This document shows positions 24,124 to 32,924 of a stretch of 36,195 nt of DNA, one piece after another. Position numbers and translations under genes: made by a program. Under the pieces are notes generated by a model. That model was not told the origin of the DNA. It saw only the letters and a list, made by a program, of their open reading frames with translations, and did not search any database. The stretch is from positions 1 through 36,195 of the forward strand of contig NZ_BOOK01000074.1 in assembly GCF_016863195.1 (NCBI RefSeq). Direction: 5' to 3'. Origin of the DNA: Paraplanobispora takensis (GTDB lineage: Bacteria > Actinomycetota > Actinomycetes > Streptosporangiales > Streptosporangiaceae). Position 1 is the stretch's first letter. Each line of letters opens with the position of its first letter.

Positions 24124-24150
24124 AAATCGGCAGCGCCGGGCCGAAGCTGA
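24124..24150 (-). promoter_or_regulatory. Sigma-28-type promoter of the PAS-MCP
   Basis: On the minus strand: TCAG (24150-24147), 15-nt spacer, GCCGATTT (24131-24124). It stands 33 bp before the MCP start. Confidence 0.7.
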
Positions 24151-24169
24151 GAGCCCCGGCCCGGCGCTG
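24131..24169 (-). terminator. Terminator of the sugar-binding protein gene, overlapping a promoter
   Basis: Perfect 13-bp inverted repeat, arms 24131-24143 and 24157-24169, loop 13 nt, just after the stop of the sugar-binding gene. The distal arm forms the spacer of the sigma-28-type promoter of the next gene. Confidence 0.75.
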
Positions 24170-24187
24170 GGCGACTTCGCCGGCCGG

Positions 24188-25282
<1,095 letters not shown>

Positions 25283-25322
25283 TGTTCGTCGTCTCCGTTC
25301 GGAGGGCTGCTCGCCAGCCGGG

Positions 25323-26987
25323 TCAGTAGGTGAAGCGGGATACCAGCGTGCGCATCCGCGCGGCCATCCCCGCCAGCTCGCCGACGGCCTCGGCGGTGCT
25401 GGTCACGCCCTGGCCGGTCATGTCGGTGGCGTCGGCGACGCCGTTGATGTTGGCGGCGATGCCGCTGGAGCCGGTGGCGGCCTCGGCGACGCTGCGGCTC
25501 ATCGTCCGGGTGGTCGCGGCCTGCTCCTCGACGGCGGCGGCCACGGTCTCCTGGTACTCGCTGATCTGCGCGATCACCTCGGTGATCTCGCTGATCGCGC
25601 CGACCGCGGCGTCGGTGTCGGCCTGGATGGCCTGCACCCGGCGGCCGATGTCCTCGGTCGCCTTGGCGGTCTCCTGGGCCAGGTCCTTGACCTCCTGGGC
25701 GACCACGGCGAAGCCCTTGCCGAACTCGCCGGCGCGGGCGGCCTCGATGGTGGCGTTCAGGGCCAGCAGGTTGGTCTGCTGGGCGATGGAGGTGATGGCC
25801 TTGACCACGTCGCCGATCTCGGCGCTGGAGGTGCCGAGCTTGCCGATGGTCTCGTTCGCCGAGGAGGCGACGCTCACCGCACGGGCGGCCACCTGGGCGG
25901 CCTCGCTCGTGTTGCGGGAGATCTCCTGGATGGAGGCGCCCATCTCCTCGGCGCCGGCGGCGACCGCCGCCACGTGCGAGCTGACGTCGTTGGCGGCTCC
26001 GGCGACCCCCTCGGCCCGGCCGGAGGCGTCCTTGGCGCTGGCCCCCATCTGGGAGCTGATCGCCGCGAGCTCCTCGGCGGCGGCGGCCAGGGACTCGGAG
26101 TTCTCACCCAGGGCCCGTACGGCGTCGCGGGTGCTGGCGGTGGCGACCGTCAGGGCCTCGGCCATCTCGCCCACCTCGTCGCGCTGCACGGCCTCGACCT
26201 TGGCGGTGAGGTCACCGGCGGCCAGGGCCTGCAGCACGTCGTGCACCTGGCGGATCGGCCGCACGATCAGGCCGGAGATGTAGCGGCTGAGCGCGAGCGC
26301 GACGAGCAGGCCGGCCACGAGCGCGGTGAGCATGAGGTTGCGCGCGGTGTCGTAGGCCGAGTGCGCCGAGGCCGCGGCGGAGGCGCCGCTGGTCTGCTCG
26401 TAGCGCAGCAGCTCCTGCAGGGCGGTCATGGCGTTGTTGCTGGTGATCTGCCCGTCGCCCAGGTAGGCCTGCTGGAAGGCGGCGCCGTCGCCGGACTCGG
26501 CGAGCGGGAGCAGGCGGTGCTCCAGGATGTTGCGGTAGGCCGACCACCAGATCTCGAACCGGTCGACCATCTCGCGCTTGGCGTTCTCGTCCACGGAGGC
26601 GCGGTAGGTCTTCAGGGCCTGGTCGAGCTGCTCGCCGGCCTCGTCGATCCCCTCGCGGAAGGACGCGCGGGCGACCTCGCCGTCGGACAGGGCCAGGTTG
26701 GCGATGCCGTTCTGCACGCGCAGCGCGGCGGAGTTGATCGTGGCGAGCTGGGCCGAGGGCTCCAGGTTGCCGCGGTAGATGTCCTCGACCCGCTGGTCGA
26801 CGCTGCCGAGCCCCGACAGGCCGACCGCGACCACGACCGCCGCCACGGAGCATCCCAGCGCCACCAGCAGCAGCAGCTTGCGGGAGATCGGCATGTTGGC
26901 CACGGCGCGCAGGACCGGCCTGCGCCGCGGTGAGTTCGCGGCCGGAACGGCGTCTCGCCGGATCGTGATGCCTGACGCCTCGTTCAT
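25323..26987 (-). CDS. Membrane methyl-accepting chemotaxis protein with four-helix-bundle sensor
   Basis: A 554-residue MCP. TM1 lies at ~residues 37-60, the outer four-helix-bundle sensor (4HB_MCP type) at ~62-210, TM2 at ~212-232, HAMP at ~233-285 ([28 protein letters not shown]), then the signalling domain with tip [40 protein letters not shown]. It ends in VSRFTY without a CheR-tethering pentapeptide. It heads an operon with the sugar-binding lipoprotein, which may be its ligand carrier; the direct ligand is not known. The start at ATG 26987 gives a 35-residue basic cytoplasmic leader; the later M at residue 32 is a shorter option. A sigma-28-type promoter lies at 27038-27064. Confidence 0.95.
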   Translation of the reverse strand: MNEASGITIRRDAVPAANSPRRRPVLRAVANMPISRKLLLLVALGCSVAAVVVAVGLSGLGSVDQRVEDIYRGNLEPSAQLATINSAALRVQNGIANLALSDGEVARASFREGIDEAGEQLDQALKTYRASVDENAKREMVDRFEIWWSAYRNILEHRLLPLAESGDGAAFQQAYLGDGQITSNNAMTALQELLRYEQTSGASAAASAHSAYDTARNLMLTALVAGLLVALALSRYISGLIVRPIRQVHDVLQALAAGDLTAKVEAVQRDEVGEMAEALTVATASTRDAVRALGENSESLAAAAEELAAISSQMGASAKDASGRAEGVAGAANDVSSHVAAVAAGAEEMGASIQEISRNTSEAAQVAARAVSVASSANETIGKLGTSSAEIGDVVKAITSIAQQTNLLALNATIEAARAGEFGKGFAVVAQEVKDLAQETAKATEDIGRRVQAIQADTDAAVGAISEITEVIAQISEYQETVAAAVEEQAATTRTMSRSVAEAATGSSGIAANINGVADATDMTGQGVTSTAEAVGELAGMAARMRTLVSRFTY

Positions 26988-27037
26988 CGGCGCGTTTTCC
27001 CTTCAATCTGGCCGCCGACAGACGCGCGGCAGCCACT

Positions 27038-27064
27038 TCATCGGGCGGGGGAGGCGCGAGTTGA
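27038..27064 (-). promoter_or_regulatory. Sigma-28-type promoter of the MCP/sugar-binding operon
   Basis: On the minus strand: TCAA (27064-27061), 15-nt spacer, CCCGATGA (27045-27038), about 50 bp before the MCP start. Confidence 0.65.
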
Positions 27065-27179
27065 GGGTTTTCCCCGCCGAGCTCGCACCCGGGCGGCAAC
27101 TGTTTTCCCGCCCGGAACGCAACCGGCGGGACGTACGGCCGGGCGCCGGGCAGGCGGATGGGAACGCGCCCCGCCGGGG

Positions 27180-27452
27180 TCAGGCGGCGGCGGAGGAGGG
27201 GCCGGGGACCTCGGCGGCCTGCTCGCGCAGACGGTTGTCGCGCAGCGCGCTGACCCGCATGTCCAGGTCGACCGTGCTCCCCCGGGCGTCGGTGACGGTC
27301 CGGCTGAGCTCCATCCCGTCCTCCAGCGGTCCTTCGATCAGCGGCCTGCCGAGGGCCTCCGTGATCGGCAGCCCGACCAGCCGGGCGGCGGCGGGGTTGA
27401 CGTCCAGGATGCGGCCGGAGGAGTCGATCGACATGACCACGTCGCTGATTAT
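27180..27452 (-). pseudogene. 3' part of a split 7TM-PAS sensor gene (PAS domain)
   Basis: About 90 codons, ending in TGA at 27180-27182, that begin IISDVVMSIDSSGRILDVNP and continue AARLVGLPITEALG: the first half of a PAS domain. Upstream the frame meets a stop inside the IS605-family element, and there is no start or ribosome site, so this is not a complete gene. The matching 5' part lies on the other side of the element at 28830-29332, on the same strand and in the same phase. The PAS core is also short at its end (RVSALRDNRLREQAAEVPGPSSAAA), with no kinase, GGDEF or MCP output domain, so the original product may have been cut short before the insertion, or was a sensor without output. Confidence 0.8.
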
Positions 27453-27470
27453 CGGAAACCTCCGAGGAAA

Positions 27471-27490
27471 CCCCCGCCTTCAGGCGGGGG
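27471..27490 (+). repeat. Left-end hairpin of the element
   Basis: 8-bp stem CCCCCGCC/GGCGGGGG with TTCA loop, 18 bp inside the left end. Same TTCA-loop design as the right-end hairpin. Confidence 0.8.
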
Positions 27491-27601
27491 AGGAATCGGA
27501 CTCCTGCGGAGCAGGGCAGGGGCAGGCGATTCGCCGTCAGGCGAACCGCCGCATCGAACAATCGCACGATCCTTAACCGATCACGCAGTACAATGTGAGG
27601 C

Positions 27602-28708
27602 ATGGCGCAGATCGTGAAGCGGGCCTACAAGTACCGCTTCCACCCGACCCCCGAGCAGGCATCCGAGCTTGCCCGGACGTTCGGCTGCGTCCGCCTCGTC
27701 TACAACAAGGCCCTCGAAGAGCGCACCCGCGCCTACACGCTGGAAGGCCGCCGGGTTTCCTACGTGGAGACCTCGGCACGCCTGACGAAGTGGAAGCGCA
27801 GCGGCGACCTCGACTTCCTGTCGGAGGTGTCGTCGGTCCCGTTGCAGCAGGCGTTGCGCCACCTTCAGGCGGCGTTCGCCAACTTCTTCGCCAAGCGCGC
27901 GAAGTACCCGACGTTCAAGTCCCGCAAGAAGTCCCGGGCCAGCGCCGAGTACACCCGCAGCGCGTTCCGCTGGCGCGACGGGCGGCTCACCCTGGCGAAG
28001 ATGGATCAACCGCTGGACATCGTCTGGTCGCGCCCCCTGCCCGACGGGGCGCAGCCGTCCACGGTGACGGTGTCGAAGGACGCGGCCGGGCGCTGGTTCG
28101 TGTCCCTCCTGGTGGAGGAGACGATCCGCCCGCTCGATCCCATAGAGCAGTCGGTGGGGGTGGACGCCGGGATCACGTCCCTGCTCACCCTGTCGACCGG
28201 CGAGAAGATCGTCAACCCGAAGCACGAGCGGGCCGACCGGCGCAGGCTGGCCAGGGCCCAGCGGAACCTCGCCCGCAAGGCGAAGGGTTCGAGTAACCGG
28301 GCCAAGGCGCGGGTGAAGGTCGCCCGCGCCCACGCCCGGATCACCGACCGCCGCCGCGACTTCCTGCACAAACTCACCACACGGCTCGTTCGCGAGAACC
28401 AAGTGATCGCCGTGGAGGACCTGACCGTCCGCAACCTGGTCAAGAACCACTCGCTGGCCCGCGCGATCTCTGATGCCTCCTGGCGGGAACTCCGGACGAT
28501 GCTGGAGTACAAGGCCGCCTGGTACGGGCGCACCGTGGCGGCAGTGGACCGCTGGTTTCCGTCCTCCAAGCTGTGCTCGGCCTGCGGCGCGTTGCGGGGG
28601 ACGATGCCGCTGGGCGTCCGGACCTGGCAGTGCGCCTGCGGCGCACTGCACGATCGCGACGTCAACGCCGCGAAGAACATCCTCGCCGCCGGGCTGGCGG
28701 AGAGGTAA
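27602..28708 (+). CDS. tnpB: RNA-guided endonuclease TnpB
   Basis: A 368-residue TnpB, the ancestor group of Cas12. The N-terminal wedge/OrfB_HTH part reads KRAYKYRFHPTPEQASELARTFGCVRLVYNKALE. The RuvC catalytic residues are all present: D188 in GVDAG, E272 in VIAVEDLTVRNL and D353 in HDRDVNAAKNIL. The zinc ribbon has C325, C328, C344 and C346. It would cut DNA next to a short TAM, guided by an RNA made from the right end of the element, and so favour retention of the element after excision. ATG 27602 is preceded by GTGAGG and by TACAAT, a good -10 box. The gene is full length and looks intact, which suggests fairly recent arrival. Confidence 0.95.
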   Translation: MAQIVKRAYKYRFHPTPEQASELARTFGCVRLVYNKALEERTRAYTLEGRRVSYVETSARLTKWKRSGDLDFLSEVSSVPLQQALRHLQAAFANFFAKRAKYPTFKSRKKSRASAEYTRSAFRWRDGRLTLAKMDQPLDIVWSRPLPDGAQPSTVTVSKDAAGRWFVSLLVEETIRPLDPIEQSVGVDAGITSLLTLSTGEKIVNPKHERADRRRLARAQRNLARKAKGSSNRAKARVKVARAHARITDRRRDFLHKLTTRLVRENQVIAVEDLTVRNLVKNHSLARAISDASWRELRTMLEYKAAWYGRTVAAVDRWFPSSKLCSACGALRGTMPLGVRTWQCACGALHDRDVNAAKNILAAGLAER

Positions 28709-28829
28709 AACGCCTGTGGAGCCGGTGTAAGACCTCAACGAGAGTCCTCTCGGGAAGGCGACCGGCGGTGAAGCAGGAAGACCGACCGGCGACGGTTGGA
28801 ATCCCCCTTCAGGAGGGGGAGGAGGTCAA
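28709..28829 (+). ncRNA. Probable omega-RNA region (3' end of tnpB to right end)
   Basis: In this family the guide RNA is formed from the 3' part of tnpB and the right end, with the guide taken from the flanking DNA. The 121 bp between the tnpB stop and the TCAA end carry the terminal hairpin. The 5' border is not visible and probably lies inside tnpB. The natural guide would begin GTCGAAGAGCTGGG at 28830. Confidence 0.5.
28802..28820 (+). repeat. Right-end hairpin of the element
   Basis: 7-bp stem TCCCCCT/AGGGGGA with a TCAGG loop, 9 bp before the TCAA end. Confidence 0.8.
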
Positions 28830-29332
28830 GTCGAAGAGCTGGGAGCGGTTCACCGGCACCAGTTCGTGCAGCGACAGCCGCACCAGGGCCCAGAAGGTCA
28901 GGACCGAGGTGAGGCAGAACCCGAGCGGGGCCAGGGCGAGCAGCGGGGCCGGAACGCTCATCCCGATCGCCCCCATCAGGACGATGACCCCCGAGACGGT
29001 CCCGGGCATCTCACTGAGCAGGACGAACGCGTACAGGCGGCGCTGGGCGCGCGGGCCGGTCAGCCACGCGCGGGCCATCCGCACCGTGCCGAAGGCCACC
29101 AGGGCGTATCCGTAGGCGGTGTGCGCCCAGAACAGCGGGCCGAAGCGGACCAGGAACCCCTGCGGGCCGCCCGCCTCGGCGGAGGTGACGACCAGGTGAC
29201 GGTGCACGCCGAGACGGCCGCCACCGCGCCGACCGCGGGCGTGACGTGCCGGCGACGCCAGCCGACGACCGTCACGACACCCGAGACGATCGCCGGAAGC
29301 ATGAAGAACAGAGACGACAGTCCTGTGCTCAT
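28830..29332 (-). pseudogene. 5' part of the split 7TM-PAS sensor gene, with a second lesion
   Basis: ATG 29332 opens a frame with two membrane segments (LFFMLPAIVSGVVTVVGW, VTPAVGAVAAVSACTVTW). Near 29190-29210 the protein-like signal jumps to another frame, which reads on through VTSAEAGG, GPLFWAHTAYGYALVAFG, then three more membrane segments to VRLSLHELVPVNRSQLFD and meets the element at 28830. The last part is the hallmark of the 7TM region of HisKA_7TM sensors, which runs directly into PAS. The jump, and the lack of the middle membrane segments (usually seven), indicate an internal deletion with frameshift. It is therefore a pseudogene apart from the insertion. A sigma-28-type promoter lies upstream. 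Confidence 0.75.
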
Positions 29333-29380
29333 CCCTCACGCCCTTCCCGGCCGGTCCCTCGCGCGCCGGATCGGATCCCC

Positions 29381-29408
29381 TCATCGGCGTGATCGCGGAT
29401 CGACCTGA
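29381..29408 (-). promoter_or_regulatory. Sigma-28-type promoter of the broken 7TM-PAS gene
   Basis: On the minus strand: TCAG (29408-29405), 16-nt spacer, GCCGATGA (29388-29381), 48 bp before the ATG. The one-base longer spacer is allowed for FliA/WhiG promoters. Confidence 0.6.
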
Positions 29409-29525
29409 GGATTCCCGCTAAACCGCGCGGGGTTCCAGCCGATCGGAGGCGCGGGACCACTATGGCCGCTTCCGCGGAACCGGGTTCCCCGTGATCCCTT
29501 CCATAAGGTCAGGAGTCTCCCGGCG

Positions 29526-30689
29526 ATGTCCGCGATCCCCATTCCCCGCAGGCGCGGCCGCATCCGCGCCGCCCTCATCCTCGGGACCCGCCCGGAGGCG
29601 ATCAAGCTCGCCCCGGTCCTGCGCGCGATGAGCGCCTCTCCGTTCTTCGAGCCCGCGGTCATCTCGACCGGGCAGCACCGGGAGATGCTCGACCAGATGC
29701 TGCAGCGGCTGCAGATGGACAGCAGCCGCGACCTCGCCGTCATGCGCGAGCGCCAGCAGCTGTCGGGGCTGACCGCCCGCCTGATCAGCGGCCTGGGCGA
29801 GGCCGTACGGGCCGACGCCCCGGACGTGGTGGTCGTCCAGGGCGACACGACCACGGCGCTGATGGGCGCGCTGGCGGCCTTCTACGAGGGCGTGCCCGTC
29901 GCGCACGTGGAGGCGGGCCTGCGCACCGGCGTCATCGGCAACCCCTTCCCCGAGGAGCTCAACCGCCGCCTGGTGGCCCCCATGGTGCGCTGGCACTTCG
30001 CGCCCACCGAGGGGTCGGCCGCGAACCTGCGCGGCGAGGGCGTCGAGCCCGGGCAGATCCAGGTCACCGGCAACACCGTGATCGACAACCTGCTGTGGGT
30101 CCTGGGCCGTCGTGAGGGCCGGGCGGCCTTCACCACCTCCCACCGGCGGGTGCTGGTCACCCTGCACCGGCGTGAGAACCAGGGCGACACCATGCAGGGC
30201 ATCGCCAAGGCGCTGGGCGAGCTGGCCGCGCGGCCCGACGTCGAGATCGTCCTGCCGCTGCACAAGAGCCCCGCCGTGCGCGACGCGCTGCTGCCCGTCC
30301 TGGACGGCAACCCCCGCGTCCGGCTCGTCGAGCCGCTCGACTACTTCGACTTCGCCGCCACGCTCGACGCCTCCGACCTGGTCCTGACCGACTCCGGCGG
30401 GGTCCAGGAGGAGGCGCCCACGCTGGGCAAGCCGGTGCTGGTGCTGCGCACCACCACCGAGCGGCCCGAGGCCGTGGACGCCGGCGTCGCCCTGCTGGTG
30501 GGCACCGAGCCGGGCGAGATCGTCACCGCGGCCACCCGCCTGCTCGACGACCGCGTCGCGTACGAGCGGATGGCCACCGCGGTCAACCCCTTCGGCGACG
30601 GGCGGGCGGCCGAGCGCATCGTGCGCCGCCTGGCGCTCGACCTGGCCGGCCGTACCGAGTCCGGTGAGGGCGACCTGGCCGTCGCCTGA
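29526..30689 (+). CDS. wecB: UDP-N-acetylglucosamine 2-epimerase (non-hydrolysing)
   Basis: A 387-residue cytoplasmic enzyme converting UDP-GlcNAc and UDP-ManNAc, a step toward ManNAc-containing surface polymers. The family motifs are all visible: GTRPEAIKLAPV, VQGDTTTALMGALAAFYEGVPVAHVEAGLRTG, FPEELNRRL, VTGNTVIDNL, LVTLHRRENQG, LTDSGGVQEEAPTLGKPVLVLRTTTERPEAV. Length is normal. ATG 29526 has CAGGAG about 11 nt upstream. It ends in a strong terminator just before the flhA promoter, so it is its own unit. Its place beside flagellar genes may mean a role in flagellin or sheath glycan, but no glycosyltransferase follows it; it may simply be a neighbour. Confidence 0.94.
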   Translation: MSAIPIPRRRGRIRAALILGTRPEAIKLAPVLRAMSASPFFEPAVISTGQHREMLDQMLQRLQMDSSRDLAVMRERQQLSGLTARLISGLGEAVRADAPDVVVVQGDTTTALMGALAAFYEGVPVAHVEAGLRTGVIGNPFPEELNRRLVAPMVRWHFAPTEGSAANLRGEGVEPGQIQVTGNTVIDNLLWVLGRREGRAAFTTSHRRVLVTLHRRENQGDTMQGIAKALGELAARPDVEIVLPLHKSPAVRDALLPVLDGNPRVRLVEPLDYFDFAATLDASDLVLTDSGGVQEEAPTLGKPVLVLRTTTERPEAVDAGVALLVGTEPGEIVTAATRLLDDRVAYERMATAVNPFGDGRAAERIVRRLALDLAGRTESGEGDLAVA

Positions 30690-30700
30690 CCCCGGCTCGG

Positions 30701-30753
30701 AAGGAGCCGCGGCGCGCCCCCGAGGCGTCGCGGCTCCTTCGGCATGTCTTTTT
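30701..30753 (+). terminator. Intrinsic terminator after wecB
   Basis: Perfect 12-bp arms GAAGGAGCCGCG (30701-30712) and complement (30729-30740), loop 16 nt, followed by a T-run TCTTTTT ending at 30753. The only hairpin in the window with a clear T-tract. Confidence 0.9.
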
Positions 30754-30773
30754 CGTCTCGCATCCGAAAAACC

Positions 30774-30800
30774 TCATACGGCCGCCGCGGGGGCCGATTG
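30774..30800 (+). promoter_or_regulatory. Sigma-28-type promoter of the flhA operon
   Basis: TCAT (30774-30777), 15-nt spacer, GCCGATTG (30793-30800), between the wecB terminator and flhA. It lies inside the longest open frame of flhA, which rules out the ATG at 30744 as the start. Confidence 0.7.
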
Positions 30801-30881
30801 GGGAGGTCGCCAGGACGGCGTGCGTTGGTCAAGGAGTGGACCGGCCGAAGCGTTCCAGCCAGAAGCGGAGGGGGCACCCCG

Positions 30882-32924
30882 TTGCCTAAAGGCCTGAGCC
30901 AGCTGGCGGTCCCGATCGGCGTCGTCATGATCGTTGTGATGATGGTCATCCCGGTGCCGACGATCGTCCTCGACATGCTCATCGCCGCCAACATCACGAT
31001 CGCCCTGGTCGTGGTCATGGTCAGCATGAACGTGAAGCGGCCGCTGGAGTTCTCCTCCTTCCCCGCCCTCCTGCTCGTCCTGACGCTGTTCCGGCTGGCG
31101 CTCAACATCAGCGCGACCCGCCTGGTGCTGCTCGACGGATTCGCCGGAAAGGTCATCGAGGCCTTCGGCCACTTCGTCGTCGGCGGCTCCCTCATCGTCG
31201 GAATCGTGATCTTCACGATCCTGGTCATCATCCAGTTCGTCGTCATCACCAAGGGCGCCGAGCGCGTGGCCGAGGTCGGCGCGCGCTTCACCCTCGACGC
31301 CATGCCCGGCAAGCAGATGGCCATCGACGCCGACCTGAACGCCGGTCTCATCGACGAGGCCGAGGCCCGCAAGCGCCGCCACGAGGTCACCGCCGAGGCC
31401 GACTTCTACGGCTCGATGGACGGTGGCTCGAAGTTCGTCAAGGGCGACGCCATCGCCGCCATCATCATCACCGTCATCAACCTCCTCGGCGGCTTCGCCG
31501 TCGGCGTCCTGCAGAAGGGCATGCCGGCCGGCGAGGCGATCCAGACCTACAGCCTGCTGAGCATCGGTGACGGCCTGGTCTCCCAGATCCCGGCGCTGCT
31601 GCTGTCGGTCGCCACCGGCCTCATGGTGGCCCGCGCCAGCGGCGAGGGCGACATGGGCAGCAGCGTGATCGGCCAGCTCGGCGCGCAGAAGCGCGCGCTG
31701 CAGGTCGGCGGCGGCGCCGCACTGGCCCTGGTCCTCATCCCGGGGCTGCCCAAGCTCCCCTTCCTCATCATCGGCGGCCTGATCCTGTTCCTGGCCCAGC
31801 GCGTCCCCTCCGCCCCCGAGGAGAAGGAGGAGGAGACCCAGGCCGTGGCCGCGGGCCCGGCGCCGGACTCGCCCGAGTCGCTCATGGGAGAGATCCGGGT
31901 CGACCCGCTGGAGCTGGCCCTGGCCCCCGACCTCATCGACCTGGTCGACGCCGCCGGCGGCGACCTGCTCGACCGGGTGCGCTCGCTCCGCCGCAAGATC
32001 GCGCTGGAGACCGGCATCATCATGCCGCCGGTGCACACCCGCGACGACCTCGACCTCCCGCTGTCCACCTACGTCGTGCGCATCAACGGCGTGGAGGTCG
32101 CCCGCGGCCAGGCCCCGCCCGGCACCGTGCTGGCCATCGGCGACGGGCTGGACAGCCTGCCCGGCCGGGCCGGTCTGGAGCCGGTGTTCGGCCTGGAGGG
32201 CAAGTGGGTCCCCACCGAGCTGCGCCACCAGGCCGAGCTCACCGGCGCGACCGTGGTCGACCGGGCGTCGGTCATCATCACCCACCTGTCGGAGATGGTG
32301 CGCGCCAACGCCAGCCGCCTGCTGGGCCGCGAGGACGTCCGCGCGCTGGTGGAGGCCGTACGGCGCAGCCACCCGGTCGTCGTGGAGGAGCTCACCCCGG
32401 CGCTGCTCAGCCTGGGCCAGATCCAGACGGTGCTGCAGTCGCTGCTCGACGAGGGCGTCTCCATCCGGGACCTGGTTCGCATCTTCGAGGCCCTGTCGCT
32501 GGCCGGCAAGACCACCTCCGACCCGGACACGCTCCACGAGTCCGTCCGCAGCGCGCTGGGCCCGGCGATCGCCGCCCGGCACGCCGTACCCGAGAGCGGT
32601 CTTCCGGTCCTGACGCTGGACCCCCGGCTGGAGCACTCGCTGCTGGAGTCGCTGCGGCCCACCGACCAGGGCATTCAGCTGATCATCGACACGGCCCGCG
32701 CCGAGGCCGTGATCGGCAAGGCGACCCAGCTCGTCGAGGCCGCCGAGCAGCAGGGCATCGCCCCGGTGCTCGTCTGCTCGCCCCAGCTGCGCCTGCCCCT
32801 GCGGCGAATGCTGAAGTTCGCCGCGCCCCGCCTGCCCCTGCTGTCCTACACCGAGATCGCGGAATGCCCGTTCCGTGTGGAAACCCTGGGAGTTGTGACC
32901 GATGCCGAAGCGCTTGCTGCTTGA
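30882..32924 (+). CDS. flhA: Flagellar biosynthesis protein FlhA
   Basis: FlhA is the main export-gate protein of the flagellar type III secretion system; it forms a ring in the membrane and docks substrates. The N-terminal half has about eight membrane segments, with the FHIPEP signature region as LEFSSFPALLLVLTLFRLALNISATRLVLL and the cytoplasmic loop GAERVAEVGARFTLDAMPGKQMAIDADLNAG. After a charged linker (~residues 315-340) the C-terminal docking domain follows (MGEIRVDPLELALAPDLIDLV, FGLEGKWVPTELRHQAELTGATVVDRASVI). TTG 30882 is chosen: it has GGAGGGG 8 nt upstream, gives MPKGLSQLAVPIGVV, the normal start, and lies after the promoter. At 680 residues it has family length. It overlaps flhF by 23 bp. 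Confidence 0.96.
   Translation: MPKGLSQLAVPIGVVMIVVMMVIPVPTIVLDMLIAANITIALVVVMVSMNVKRPLEFSSFPALLLVLTLFRLALNISATRLVLLDGFAGKVIEAFGHFVVGGSLIVGIVIFTILVIIQFVVITKGAERVAEVGARFTLDAMPGKQMAIDADLNAGLIDEAEARKRRHEVTAEADFYGSMDGGSKFVKGDAIAAIIITVINLLGGFAVGVLQKGMPAGEAIQTYSLLSIGDGLVSQIPALLLSVATGLMVARASGEGDMGSSVIGQLGAQKRALQVGGGAALALVLIPGLPKLPFLIIGGLILFLAQRVPSAPEEKEEETQAVAAGPAPDSPESLMGEIRVDPLELALAPDLIDLVDAAGGDLLDRVRSLRRKIALETGIIMPPVHTRDDLDLPLSTYVVRINGVEVARGQAPPGTVLAIGDGLDSLPGRAGLEPVFGLEGKWVPTELRHQAELTGATVVDRASVIITHLSEMVRANASRLLGREDVRALVEAVRRSHPVVVEELTPALLSLGQIQTVLQSLLDEGVSIRDLVRIFEALSLAGKTTSDPDTLHESVRSALGPAIAARHAVPESGLPVLTLDPRLEHSLLESLRPTDQGIQLIIDTARAEAVIGKATQLVEAAEQQGIAPVLVCSPQLRLPLRRMLKFAAPRLPLLSYTEIAECPFRVETLGVVTDAEALAA

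Larger units (their letters stand above)
27453..28829 (+). mobile_element. TnpB-only IS605-family (IS1341-like) element
   Basis: A 1377-bp insertion carrying only tnpB. Both ends hold short hairpins (27471-27490 and 28802-28820) typical of IS200/IS605 subterminal structures; the right end finishes in TCAA, the cleavage tetranucleotide type known for this group. The left flank ends GATTAT. Ends are set by the host gene: cutting out 27453-28829 joins ...CTC TTC GAC to ATA ATC AGC GAC in frame. There is no target duplication, as expected for this family. No tnpA lies inside, so it would need a Y1 transposase in trans. Confidence 0.85.

Noticed and set aside
27471-28820. Similar GC hairpins with TTCA loops as a CRISPR-like repeat pair
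   Set aside because: Only two copies, at the two ends of the TnpB element, of different length; they are transposon end structures. No CRISPR array is in the window.
30744-30881. ATG-initiated N-terminal extension of FlhA
   Set aside because: It begins inside the terminator T-run, contains the sigma-28-type promoter, and adds 46 basic residues not seen in FlhA; TTG 30882 has a good ribosome site.
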